The translations under genes and the position numbers were made by a program. Below, piece by piece: positions 1-6,263 of a DNA stretch of 21,143 nucleotides (the stretch's first letter is position 1; every line of letters starts with the position of its first letter). The notes below the pieces were generated by a model that worked only from the letters and a program-made list of their open reading frames with translations, did no database searches and was not told the DNA's origin. The stretch comes from Mollicutes bacterium (lineage in GTDB: Bacteria > Bacillota_I > Bacilli_A > RF39 > UBA660): the NCBI GenBank assembly GCA_012838395.1, contig DUPI01000064.1:1-21143 (forward strand). The letters are read 5' to 3'.

Positions 1-420
1 ACAAGATTTTCCACTACCTGTTGAACCAAAAATAGCAAAATGATTACTAAAAAAATTATTAATATTTACCCCTACTTGAATTTCAGGATAAATTGGGCTT
101 GTCCCAAAATATAAATCTTTATGATCTTGATAATTCGGTATACCAATTATTTTCCCGATATTTTCTTTTGATATTAAAGAAACTTCTGATGAAAATGATG
201 GTTTCCTCATCACCCCAAATACAAATCTCTTATCTACGATTTCTCCAATTAAGTTAATTGTTGCTACTTGTTCGTTTATCTCAATTATTTCCCCAACTGT
301 TTGAATATCATCATCTTTCATATTAACGTACAAATTAATTATATTTTTAATGTCAGTTAATTCAGCATTTAATCTTAGATAAACTGTATTACCTTCAATT
401 CCTATTATATTACCTAGCAC
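1..420 (-). CDS. HerA/DUF87-type ATP-binding protein, N-terminal part (cut by window edge)
   Basis: I translated this reading frame by hand; it runs off the left edge, leaving 140 N-terminal codons. It starts at a GTG (418-420) directly after an in-frame TAG, with GGGAG seven bases upstream. Residues 1 to about 90 form a small beta-rich domain (GEIIEINEQVATINLIGEI, then VFGVMRKPSF) like the HAS-barrel at the front of HerA-family DNA translocases. A Walker A motif, GSTGSGKS, lies at about residues 132-139, where the RecA-like ATPase domain should begin. Family knowledge: HerA/DUF87 proteins are hexameric ATPases that move DNA, often with a nuclease partner, or act in mobile-element defence. 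The start lies 17 bases after the yqeH stop, so it is probably the third gene of the yqeG-yqeH transcript. The ATPase core lies outside the window, so an FtsK/VirB4-like relative cannot be excluded. Confidence 0.5.
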   Translation of the reverse strand, partial: MLGNIIGIEGNTVYLRLNAELTDIKNIINLYVNMKDDDIQTVGEIIEINEQVATINLIGEIVDKRFVFGVMRKPSFSSEVSLISKENIGKIIGIPNYQDHKDLYFGTSPIYPEIQVGVNINNFFSNHFAIFGSTGSGKSC

Positions 421-437
421 CTAACCACTCCCATTCT

Positions 438-1427
438 TTATATTAAACTTTTCCTTATATAAACATCAGTATTTCCTACAAGATATACATTAATAGTTGT
501 TGCTTTAATTATTTTAATAAAGCCCAAACCTTTAATAACAACATCATGATAAGCCGGAACTTTTATAACGTGTTTTGTCAACTCGCTTACTTCATCTTTC
601 TTATACACTCTTTTTACATCTAGTTCACCTGATATATACATTGTTATATCGTTTGCATCCTGAAAATACACCTTCGCTAAATCTTCAATTATTATTGTTT
701 GTGGTATTTTAATTTGAAAAGTTTTAGGTTTAACAACTGATTTAGGAATAATTTTAGATATCTTTTCAATATCAATATAATCAATGATATTATTTTCTTC
801 AAGCAATCCTGGTGTATCAATAATTGTTAGATTTTCATTTATAGCAACCTTTATATTGGCTAAAGTTGTAGACGGTAACTGACTGGTAGTTATTTGGCTT
901 TTAGAGTTAGTATAATTATAAATTATTTTATTAATCAATGTTGATTTTCCAACATTAGTATTACCAACAACATAAACATTATCACTTTTTTTATATTTAT
1001 TAATTGTTTCTAGTAGTAAATCTAAATTATAATTTTTATAACTACTTATAATTAACGTTGAAAGAGGTTTCAAACCAATATTTTTAATATAATTTTTTAA
1101 TTTTTGTTCTTTTAAATATGGTTTTAATAAATCGTACTTTGTTACTATTAAAATTATATCATTTGATAAATGATGCTTAATAATATCTAAATTAGTTGGT
1201 AGGTTAAAAATATCAATTAATAAAAGAACTAGGTCATTCGTTTTATTTATGGCTTTTAAAATGTTGATAAATTCCTCGTTATTTTTCAAAACTGTTTTAT
1301 ATTCGTTATAATTTTTAATTCCAAAACAGCGCTTACACAAGCTCTGTTGTATATTTTTAACATAACCGATAGCTGCCTCGTTATCGCTTTGAAGTTCGAC
1401 ACCGCAACCATGACACAATTTAATCAT
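438..1427 (-). CDS. yqeH: YqeH, circularly permuted ribosome-assembly GTPase
   Basis: Product is 329 aa starting at ATG 1425-1427, preceded by GGGG about seven bases upstream. A start nine codons further up is possible but lacks a good ribosome site and would extend further into yqeG. An N-terminal zinc ribbon has Cys5, Cys8, Cys31 and Cys34. The GTPase motifs come in permuted order, the signature of the YqeH/YlqF group: G4 TKYD (96-99), then SSY (128-130, G5-like), then G1 GNTNVGKS (155-162), G2-region LPSTT (184-188) and G3 DTPG (204-207). Family knowledge: YqeH is needed for 30S subunit assembly in Bacillus. The length is a little below the usual ~365 aa, with a compact C-terminal domain. 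Its first eight bases, ATGATTAA, are the end of yqeG, so translation is probably coupled. Confidence 0.5.
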   Translation of the reverse strand: MIKLCHGCGVELQSDNEAAIGYVKNIQQSLCKRCFGIKNYNEYKTVLKNNEEFINILKAINKTNDLVLLLIDIFNLPTNLDIIKHHLSNDIILIVTKYDLLKPYLKEQKLKNYIKNIGLKPLSTLIISSYKNYNLDLLLETINKYKKSDNVYVVGNTNVGKSTLINKIIYNYTNSKSQITTSQLPSTTLANIKVAINENLTIIDTPGLLEENNIIDYIDIEKISKIIPKSVVKPKTFQIKIPQTIIIEDLAKVYFQDANDITMYISGELDVKRVYKKDEVSELTKHVIKVPAYHDVVIKGLGFIKIIKATTINVYLVGNTDVYIRKSLI

Positions 1428-1941
1428 AATATTTCCCCAAAGTAAACAACTCATAATTTCTTAATTTTTTAATAATTTTTCTTTCGATTATTCTAGTAAA
1501 ATTGGTTAAAAAGAAATCTTTTTGACTAATAGGATTTACTAAAATAGTTGTGATACCAACTAAATTACCTCCTAAAACATCAGTTAAAATTTGATCTCCG
1601 ATGATAGCAACTTCACTTTCATTATAATCATTTTCATAAAGGTGTTTTACAAATTTTCTTTTCAATGGTTTGGTAGCTGATGCGTAATATTTAACTTGTA
1701 ATTCATCAGCAAATACTTTTACCCTTGATTTTGGACTATTAGAAAATATATATATATCAAATCCTTTTTCTTTTAACTCTTTAAAAAGAGATTTTATTTT
1801 TTTGTTAGATACTTTTATACTGGCTGGAACTAAAGTATTATCCAAATCAAATAACAGACATTTTATACCACGGTCAGTTAATTTAGAATAATCTATTGTA
1901 TATATACTTTTTTGGTATACATCCGGTATATACTTTTCCAT
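1420..1941 (-). CDS. yqeG: YqeG, HAD-superfamily (subclass IIIA) phosphatase
   Basis: A 173-aa protein with all HAD motifs: motif I FDLDNTL with the nucleophile and acid/base Asp at 32 and 34, motif II FSNS with Ser67, Lys91 in ATKPLKRKF, and motif IV GDQILTD with Asp116 and Asp121. The length and motif order fit the YqeG group, small Mg-dependent phosphatases whose substrate is not settled. ATG 1939-1941 has an excellent AGGAGGT site a few bases upstream. It is the first gene of a unit continuing into yqeH, with an 8-nt stop/start overlap. The yqeG-yqeH pairing is conserved in Firmicutes, which raises confidence and suggests a role linked to ribosome assembly. Transcription likely starts from the promoter at 1977-2005. 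Confidence 0.5.
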   Translation of the reverse strand: MEKYIPDVYQKSIYTIDYSKLTDRGIKCLLFDLDNTLVPASIKVSNKKIKSLFKELKEKGFDIYIFSNSPKSRVKVFADELQVKYYASATKPLKRKFVKHLYENDYNESEVAIIGDQILTDVLGGNLVGITTILVNPISQKDFFLTNFTRIIERKIIKKLRNYELFTLGKYYD

Positions 1942-1976
1942 TTTTACCTCCTATGTCTATGCTTTATATCTACTTC

Positions 1977-2005
1977 ATTATATCAAAAAAATATACATAA
2001 TACAA
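1977..2005 (-). promoter_or_regulatory. SigA-type promoter of yqeG-yqeH
   Basis: On the minus strand, TTGTAT (2000-2005) is 17 bp from TATAAT (1977-1982), and TGA directly before the hexamer gives an extended -10. The predicted start near 1970 gives a leader of about 29 nt before yqeG. Confidence 0.5.
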
Positions 2006-2095
2006 TTCTTATAATTTTATTAACTAAACTAATTTTTATAATTGTTTAACACTTTAGAAATCTTTTAAACTTCTATTTTTTGTTTTGGTATTACT

Positions 2096-2123
2096 TTGTT
2101 TTAAAATGTTTTTTTGGTATAAT
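2096..2123 (+). promoter_or_regulatory. SigA-type promoter of the UPF0316 gene
   Basis: TTGTTT (2096-2101), a 16-bp spacer, then TATAAT (2118-2123) with TGG in front as an extended -10. The predicted start near 2130 falls on the Shine-Dalgarno sequence AGGAAGG (2129-2135), so the leader would be only about 15 nt. Confidence 0.5.
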
Positions 2124-2144
2124 ACTATAGGAAGGATGATATAT

Positions 2145-2669
2145 ATGAATATAGGCTTATATGCAATAATTTTTATTTCAAAAGTAATTGAAAATTCATT
2201 AGGCACATTAAGACTTATTGTAGTTGCCAACGGAAAAAAAGGATTGGGCGCTATACTTCAATTTATTATTGCCTTAGTATGGGTAGTAGTAACTGGAGCG
2301 GTTGTTACCAATATTATGGAAGACCCACTAAAAATTGTTTTCTTCGCACTAGGTTCATATGTTGGATCATATGTTGGTAGCTTTATTGAAGAAAAAATGG
2401 CACTTGGAAGCAATATGTTAATGGCTATTGTTGATGAAGATTATGGTGAGGAAATTATAGAAGAATTAAGGATTAATAATTATGCAGTTACTGTATTGCA
2501 AGGTGAAGGTAAAGATAAGGGACGAAATGTCTTAATGATTATGGTTCCACGTAAAAAGCGCCGTGAAATAGTAGAGATAGTAAATAGTATTGATAGTAGT
2601 TCAATGATTGTAGCCGAAAGCGCCACAACAATTAGTGGTGGTTATAATAAATTTGAAAAAAGAAAATAA
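2145..2669 (+). CDS. UPF0316 / DUF2179 membrane protein (YebE-like)
   Basis: A 174-aa protein beginning MNIGLYAIIF. I chose ATG 2145 because AGGAAGG (2129-2135) is nine bases upstream; reading from further up would put the promoter inside the gene. Hydrophobic stretches at about residues 2-15, 36-56 and 62-80 predict an N-terminal membrane domain (DUF5698-like; note SYVGSYVGSFIEEK near 71-84). A soluble DUF2179 domain follows at about 90-170. Family knowledge: UPF0316 proteins such as Bacillus YebE pair these domains; DUF2179 also ends the YitT family and resembles ligand-binding domains, but no function is established. It is a single-gene unit, divergent from yqeG and convergent with the GDPD gene. 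Confident on family, no claim on function. Confidence 0.5.
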   Translation: MNIGLYAIIFISKVIENSLGTLRLIVVANGKKGLGAILQFIIALVWVVVTGAVVTNIMEDPLKIVFFALGSYVGSYVGSFIEEKMALGSNMLMAIVDEDYGEEIIEELRINNYAVTVLQGEGKDKGRNVLMIMVPRKKRREIVEIVNSIDSSSMIVAESATTISGGYNKFEKRK

Positions 2670-2678
2670 CTGTTAAAT

Positions 2679-2743
2679 ATCTTTTAATAAATAAGCTTTA
2701 TCTGTAATAAAGAACATGTTTTTATTTATTAAAGATTTTTTTT
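2679..2743 (+). terminator. Hairpin terminator of the UPF0316 gene
   Basis: The arms at 2679-2693 and 2723-2736 are complementary apart from one extra T in the left arm, and a run of eight T follows (2736-2743). Inside the loop, CTTTAT and ATAAAG can form a second small stem. The structure overlaps the 3' end of the convergent GDPD gene, and the T run is the same homopolymer at which the GDPD reading frame breaks. Confidence 0.5.
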
Positions 2744-3352
2744 GTTAAAAAAGGCAGGTTTATTAATTGTCCAAAAAAATAATAATTTATTAGTTTTATA
2801 ATTTTTGAAAAAATTATATTTTATAAAATAAGCATCATAACCATCATTAAATTTGGTACTCTTAGTAACAATTAATGGGGCGGCTCCAACTTTATATAGA
2901 GGATAATTATTTTTAATATAATCTGTTAATTTATAACTAAAACCAGTAAGATAAATATCGAGTTTTCGATATTTTTTTATTACTTTAATTACTTTATCAA
3001 CAATTTTCTTAACATCTCCTAATTCGTTTTTAATTTCAATTATAATCTTTTTAGAACTGTTAATTTTTTTTAATAATTGGTCTAAAGTTAAAATGGTATA
3101 GGTTTGATATTTATTCCCGAATTTATATTTTTTAAGTTCTCTTAAGGTCATGTTTTTAACAATGCCATGGCCATTACTTGTACGATTAATAGTAAAGTCA
3201 TGGATAACCACCACTTTTTTATCTTTAGTCAATCTAACATCAAATTCAACTCCCTTAATATATTCTTCATTTAAACTAGATAATATAGCATCTAAACTAT
3301 TTTCAGGATATTGATGATTGTTATTGCCACGATGAGCGATTAAATTAAACAT
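2729..3352 (-). CDS. Glycerophosphodiester phosphodiesterase (GDPD), frameshifted near its C-terminus
   Basis: The 207-aa frame has the GDPD signature: HRG at 7-9, ENS at 17-19, the metal ligands Glu36 and Asp38 in VEFDVR, His51 in VVIHDFT, IIIEIKNE near 98-105 and FFWTIN near 191-196. Family knowledge: it hydrolyses glycerophosphodiesters to glycerol-3-phosphate and an alcohol using a divalent metal on a TIM barrel. No signal peptide is visible, so it is probably cytoplasmic. After residue 205 the frame stops early (NKKNL). The frame offset by one base stays open to 2673 and encodes FITDKAYLLKDI, which fits the GDPD C-terminal strand (usually ..GIITDYP..). One more A in the A8 run (2736-2743) would give a 226-aa full-length enzyme ending at 2673. 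The start ATG has AAGGAGG five bases upstream. Confidence 0.5.
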   Translation of the reverse strand: MFNLIAHRGNNNHQYPENSLDAILSSLNEEYIKGVEFDVRLTKDKKVVVIHDFTINRTSNGHGIVKNMTLRELKKYKFGNKYQTYTILTLDQLLKKINSSKKIIIEIKNELGDVKKIVDKVIKVIKKYRKLDIYLTGFSYKLTDYIKNNYPLYKVGAAPLIVTKSTKFNDGYDAYFIKYNFFKNYKTNKLLFFWTINKPAFFNKKNL

Positions 3353-3383
3353 ATATCCTCCTTTTTAAAACATATGAAAAAAG

Positions 3384-3389
3384 AGTATA
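3384..3389 (-). promoter_or_regulatory. Possible -10 element of the GDPD gene
   Basis: TATACT lies on the minus strand about 30 nt before the start codon. I see no convincing -35, so this is a weak candidate. Confidence 0.5.
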
Positions 3390-3419
3390 TTTATTGCCAA
3401 AATATAAAAAGTATACAAT

Positions 3420-3446
3420 AAAAAAAGACTTCTGAAAAATTCAAAA
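3420..3446 (-). terminator. Terminator after tmk
   Basis: On the minus strand a 7-bp stem (3440-3446 with 3430-3436, including one G-T pair) with a 3-nt loop is followed, after GTC, by seven T (3420-3426). The stem is weak, but the position just after the tmk stop fits. Confidence 0.5.
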
Positions 3447-3471
3447 ATCATCTTTAAAAGTTTATTTTGTA

Positions 3472-4149
3472 TTATTTTAATTGACCAATTACATAATCAC
3501 ATAGTTCTTGATTTATATCTTCAATTGCTCTTATAGCACTTCCTTCATAACATTTAATTGTTTTAAAATCATACTCTTCTGCAATCTCAGTATAAGCCAT
3601 TTCAGCACTTCTTAAGTGTTGTTCACTCATCTCATGACCGTCAGGTTTCTCTTTACGCTTTTGTTTTAAAATTAAAGCATGTTCATATGGCATATGAAGG
3701 AAAACACCAATATCGGGTTTCGGTAGTTTTAATAGATCAAATTCTAATTGTTCAATCCATTTATACATTTCTAAGCGGTCTTCTTTCTTATCTAACTTAC
3801 CACCTTGATGCCCCATATTTGAATAAGTATAGCGATCAATAATAACATTTTTACCTTCTTTTAATATTTCGTTAATTATATTTATATTGTATAAGCGATC
3901 AGCAGCATAGTATAACGACGCGACTTTTGGCTCGACATTAATTGCTCCCTCTGCAAACCAAGAAGAACTAATATATTCCTTACCTAAATATGGGCCACCA
4001 ATTATCTTACCAGTGGGCGAATTATAATTTGGAAAATCAAATTTGACAACCAAAACACCATCGCTTTTCAACTTTTCCATTAATAAATTTGTTTGCGTTT
4101 CTTTCCCTGAACAATCGGTTCCTTCAATAACTATTAATTTCCCTCTCAT
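3472..4149 (-). CDS. tmk: Thymidylate (dTMP) kinase
   Basis: A 225-aa P-loop kinase. The Walker A region reads GTDCSGKET (10-18), AADR at 82-85 is the nucleotide-binding Arg region, IIDRY at 103-107 is the DR(Y/F) motif of thymidylate kinases, and a Lys/Arg-rich lid (KQKRKEKPDGHE, 162-173) covers the active site. It converts dTMP to dTDP with ATP in the cytoplasm, an essential step in dTTP supply. The P-loop variant with Cys and Glu (CSGKE) instead of the common GSGKT matches a Tmk subgroup I recall from Firmicutes. ATG 4147-4149 follows the upstream DHFR-like stop by one base, and its AGGAGGG ribosome site lies inside the last codons of that gene, so translation is coupled. The gene ends at a weak hairpin. 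Confidence 0.5.
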   Translation of the reverse strand: MRGKLIVIEGTDCSGKETQTNLLMEKLKSDGVLVVKFDFPNYNSPTGKIIGGPYLGKEYISSSWFAEGAINVEPKVASLYYAADRLYNINIINEILKEGKNVIIDRYTYSNMGHQGGKLDKKEDRLEMYKWIEQLEFDLLKLPKPDIGVFLHMPYEHALILKQKRKEKPDGHEMSEQHLRSAEMAYTEIAEEYDFKTIKCYEGSAIRAIEDINQELCDYVIGQLK

Positions 4150-4150
4150 T

Positions 4151-4591
4151 TTATATTTCCCTCCTATATTTAATCATTTTATAAATATTATTTTCAATAA
4201 GAGCTTCACCACTAAACTTTTGATTATCAACTACTAATTTATTATCATCACCTTTAAAATCAATTAAGTAAATAGTATGAACATAAGGTAAATAATAATG
4301 ATACATTTCTCTATCACAAATTATATAAACTTCTTCAGTCATTAATTCTAATCTACTTAATAATTTGGAGTTGTTTTCAAAAATTAAAACATTTGAGTCT
4401 TCACTTTTTAAATTTGGTGACACTACAATGTGTCTTCTTTTTTTGTTTTTGGTAGGAAGTTCGCGAAAGTGTTTTTCATTAACTATAATTGGTTTGTGAT
4501 TTAATTCTTCACTAAAAAAATCACAATTATTTAAAATATCCCAAAACAAATTACTCTTGTTATTATTTGACACAATCATTATTAAATTCAT
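4151..4591 (-). CDS. Degenerate dihydrofolate-reductase-like protein
   Basis: 146 aa, ATG 4589-4591 with AGGAGGG upstream. By eye it aligns along its length with DHFR: MNLIMIVS for the first strand, Trp17 at E. coli Trp22, Phe26 at Phe31, KPIIV (33-37) at 38-42, RRHIVVS (52-58) at 57-63, then EEVYIIC and MYHYYLPYV for the strand and helix near 91-110. The spacing from Trp17 to Pro34 matches Trp22 to Pro39 with no gap. The working residues are gone: catalytic Asp27 becomes Asn22, the NADPH-binding G-R-x-T (43-46) becomes NEKH, the Gly95-Gly96 pair becomes Cys-Asp, and the Met20 loop is five residues shorter. Arg57, which binds the folate glutamate tail, appears kept. I infer a non-catalytic DHFR relative, one base ahead of tmk and expressed with it. 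Function unknown. Confidence 0.5.
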   Translation of the reverse strand: MNLIMIVSNNNKSNLFWDILNNCDFFSEELNHKPIIVNEKHFRELPTKNKKRRHIVVSPNLKSEDSNVLIFENNSKLLSRLELMTEEVYIICDREMYHYYLPYVHTIYLIDFKGDDNKLVVDNQKFSGEALIENNIYKMIKYRREI

Positions 4592-4608
4592 ATTTACCCT
4601 CCTGTTAC

Positions 4609-4617
4609 ATTATAACA
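4609..4617 (-). promoter_or_regulatory. Extended -10 promoter of the DHFR-like gene and tmk
   Basis: TGTTATAAT on the minus strand, with TATAAT at 4609-4614. No good -35 is seen at 17 bp. Only 17 nt separate the hexamer from the start codon, so the predicted start (near 4602) falls on the Shine-Dalgarno sequence at 4597-4603. Confidence 0.5.
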
Positions 4618-4639
4618 TGAATTAATTATTTTTTTCGAC

Positions 4640-4664
4640 AAAAAAAGGAAATTATTACTTTCCT
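4640..4664 (-). terminator. Terminator of the membrane-anchored protein gene
   Basis: A 6-bp stem (AGGAAA at 4659-4664 read on minus, TTTCCT at 4646-4651) with a 7-nt loop is followed by seven T on the minus strand, four bases after the stop codon. Confidence 0.5.
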
Positions 4665-4667
4665 CAT

Positions 4668-5543
4668 TTATATTGATTTATCAATTATCAGCTGCACGAT
4701 TTTATAATTCGGATCATTAAATACTGTTGTAAGCATATCATCTAACTCCGGGTTAACTGTCAAGTTATATCGGCCAGAAACCTTATTTTCCAATATTGGA
4801 AATTCACTGGTAAACCAAGCACTTTCTTCTTCACCGTAAATAACTTCCATAACACTTAACAATGAATTATAAGCATTATCAGTTAAATTGCCCTTTTCAC
4901 CTATCGTGATAGTAGCTTCGTCACCATATCCGCATTTATGAAAGATAACATTACCTTTACTTCTCTGTGCACAACCATCATCTTTTATAAAATCAGCATA
5001 ACTAATTAAATCATCAGTTGTAATATAAATATTAGCTAAATCTAGTAATTCTAATTTTTTGTTAATATTCGTTTTTATGGTAACTGCATTACCGTCATCA
5101 GCAATTTCGAAACCTTTATCTAAGGTATACGTTTTTATTTCCTCAGAATTTAAAGTTAAATAAGTTTCACCTTCACTATAACCATGTAATTGTCCAATAC
5201 TATCAACAATTGCGGCAAACATCAAAGTTCCAGAAAACTCTCTTTCTTTATCTATGGTAGTCGATAAAATTTCACCTTCTAGATTAAGTTGATATTGTTC
5301 TTCCTCAAAATTAACTATTATTGATTGATTATCAATTGTAGCAGTAACTGGTACACCATATTCCTCATACGATTTAATCGTTCCTGAATTTAAAAAAGTC
5401 TCAACAATTTCTTCCAAAGTAACGATTTTATTTTTATTAGTTTCTAAATTTTTGTTGGAAACCATTCCGTAAATTCCAATTCCCATTACTGTTAATGTTA
5501 TAATAAAACCCAAAACAATTGTTATTTTTTCTTTTATCCCCAT
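4668..5543 (-). CDS. Membrane-anchored extracytoplasmic protein of unknown function
   Basis: I do not recognise this 291-aa protein. It starts with a short basic segment (MGIKEK) and one hydrophobic helix at about residues 7-27, followed by about 260 soluble, acidic, beta-rich residues. This predicts a signal anchor with the bulk outside the membrane. There is no lipobox Cys. Two cysteines, near 191 and 204 (DDGCAQRSKG and FHKCGYG), could form a disulfide outside the cell. The C-terminal part (YNLTVNPELDDMLTTVFND onward) looks like a compact alpha/beta domain. I chose ATG 5541-5543, eight bases after AGAGGG; a GTG three codons earlier overlaps that site. It is a single-gene unit with its own promoter and terminator. 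A sporulation or envelope role is conceivable but has no direct support. Confidence 0.5.
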   Translation of the reverse strand: MGIKEKITIVLGFIITLTVMGIGIYGMVSNKNLETNKNKIVTLEEIVETFLNSGTIKSYEEYGVPVTATIDNQSIIVNFEEEQYQLNLEGEILSTTIDKEREFSGTLMFAAIVDSIGQLHGYSEGETYLTLNSEEIKTYTLDKGFEIADDGNAVTIKTNINKKLELLDLANIYITTDDLISYADFIKDDGCAQRSKGNVIFHKCGYGDEATITIGEKGNLTDNAYNSLLSVMEVIYGEEESAWFTSEFPILENKVSGRYNLTVNPELDDMLTTVFNDPNYKIVQLIIDKSI

Positions 5544-5570
5544 ACATATCACCCTCTACCTTCGATAATT

Positions 5571-5599
5571 ATTATAACAAGCAATCATTATCTAAACAA
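5571..5599 (-). promoter_or_regulatory. SigA-type promoter of the membrane-anchored protein gene
   Basis: TTGTTT (5594-5599), 17 bp, then TATAAT (5571-5576) with TGT in front (extended -10). The same TTGTTT -35 occurs before the UPF0316 gene. The predicted leader is about 21 nt. Confidence 0.5.
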
Positions 5600-5646
5600 C
5601 GTTACTAATAATAATTTATGTCAACTTTTGTAAAATTAATGCATAA

Positions 5647-5672
5647 GAAAAGTTCAACATTGACTTTGAACT
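5647..5672 (-). terminator. Terminator of the polC-hemW-HD unit
   Basis: A perfect 7-bp stem, AGTTCAA (5666-5672 read on minus) with TTGAACT (5651-5657), 8-nt loop, followed by TTTTCTT on the minus strand. It lies just after the HD-protein stop codon. Confidence 0.5.
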
Positions 5673-5683
5673 TAACTATATTT

Positions 5684-6262
5684 TTAAATAATTTCATTAT
5701 TAATAAAATCGACATTAATAAATTTACGACTTGCCAGATAGTCACACATATGACCAAATTTTTGATATTTAGTTAAAGGTTTAGGCAGCACTTCTTTCCC
5801 TTTAAAATTTTTTGTCCACTCACCCATATGACTTTCTAAAATAGATGTCATTAATTTAGCTTCATCTAAAGTTAAATTTAATTCTTTATAATTATCAAAA
5901 ACAAGTTTAGAAATTAATAATGGATGTTCAAAAACAGTATATTTACTTTCTGTAATTCCTGATTTCAAGCCATCATGAATAATTAATGAAATAATTATTA
6001 TATCTTTTTCTATATCTTGAAAATCATTACCTATAGAATTATTGTTATTTAATAATTCATGAGCAATTCTAACTGCTACTTTAGTATGGCGTAGAAGACC
6101 ACCTTGCCCTAATGCATATTTAGGATGATATTTTCCAGTTGAACTAGCTGGGATAGTAAAAAAATAATCAGGCAACATATTAATTAATTTTTTAGCACTT
6201 TCTTTTAAACGTTTATCTTTAATATAATTCAATTCAGTTTTAAAACACTCTATCTTATTCAT
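5684..6262 (-). CDS. HD-domain metal-dependent hydrolase
   Basis: A 192-aa single-domain protein with the HD signature: His59 in GLLRHT, His96-Asp97 in IIHDGLK, His113 in FEHPLL, His145 in LESHMGEW and Asp174 in HMCDYLASR. The GGLLRHT and CDYLASR segments resemble the HD domain of YhaM-type exoribonucleases and related phosphohydrolases, but the N-terminal OB domain of YhaM is absent. It should bind two metals and cut a phosphodiester or phosphomonoester; the substrate cannot be read from sequence. It is the last gene after polC and hemW. Its ATG is one base after the hemW TAA and only a weak GGTG precedes it, so translation probably depends on ribosomes arriving from hemW. Nucleotide or RNA turnover is my inference. 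Confidence 0.5.
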   Translation of the reverse strand: MNKIECFKTELNYIKDKRLKESAKKLINMLPDYFFTIPASSTGKYHPKYALGQGGLLRHTKVAVRIAHELLNNNNSIGNDFQDIEKDIIIISLIIHDGLKSGITESKYTVFEHPLLISKLVFDNYKELNLTLDEAKLMTSILESHMGEWTKNFKGKEVLPKPLTKYQKFGHMCDYLASRKFINVDFINNEII

Positions 6263-6263
6263 T

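Noticed and set aside
1942..2095. Possible riboswitch or leader RNA in the divergent yqeG/UPF0316 gap
   Set aside because: The stretch is almost pure A and T, with no stable or conserved-looking stems beyond the two promoters.
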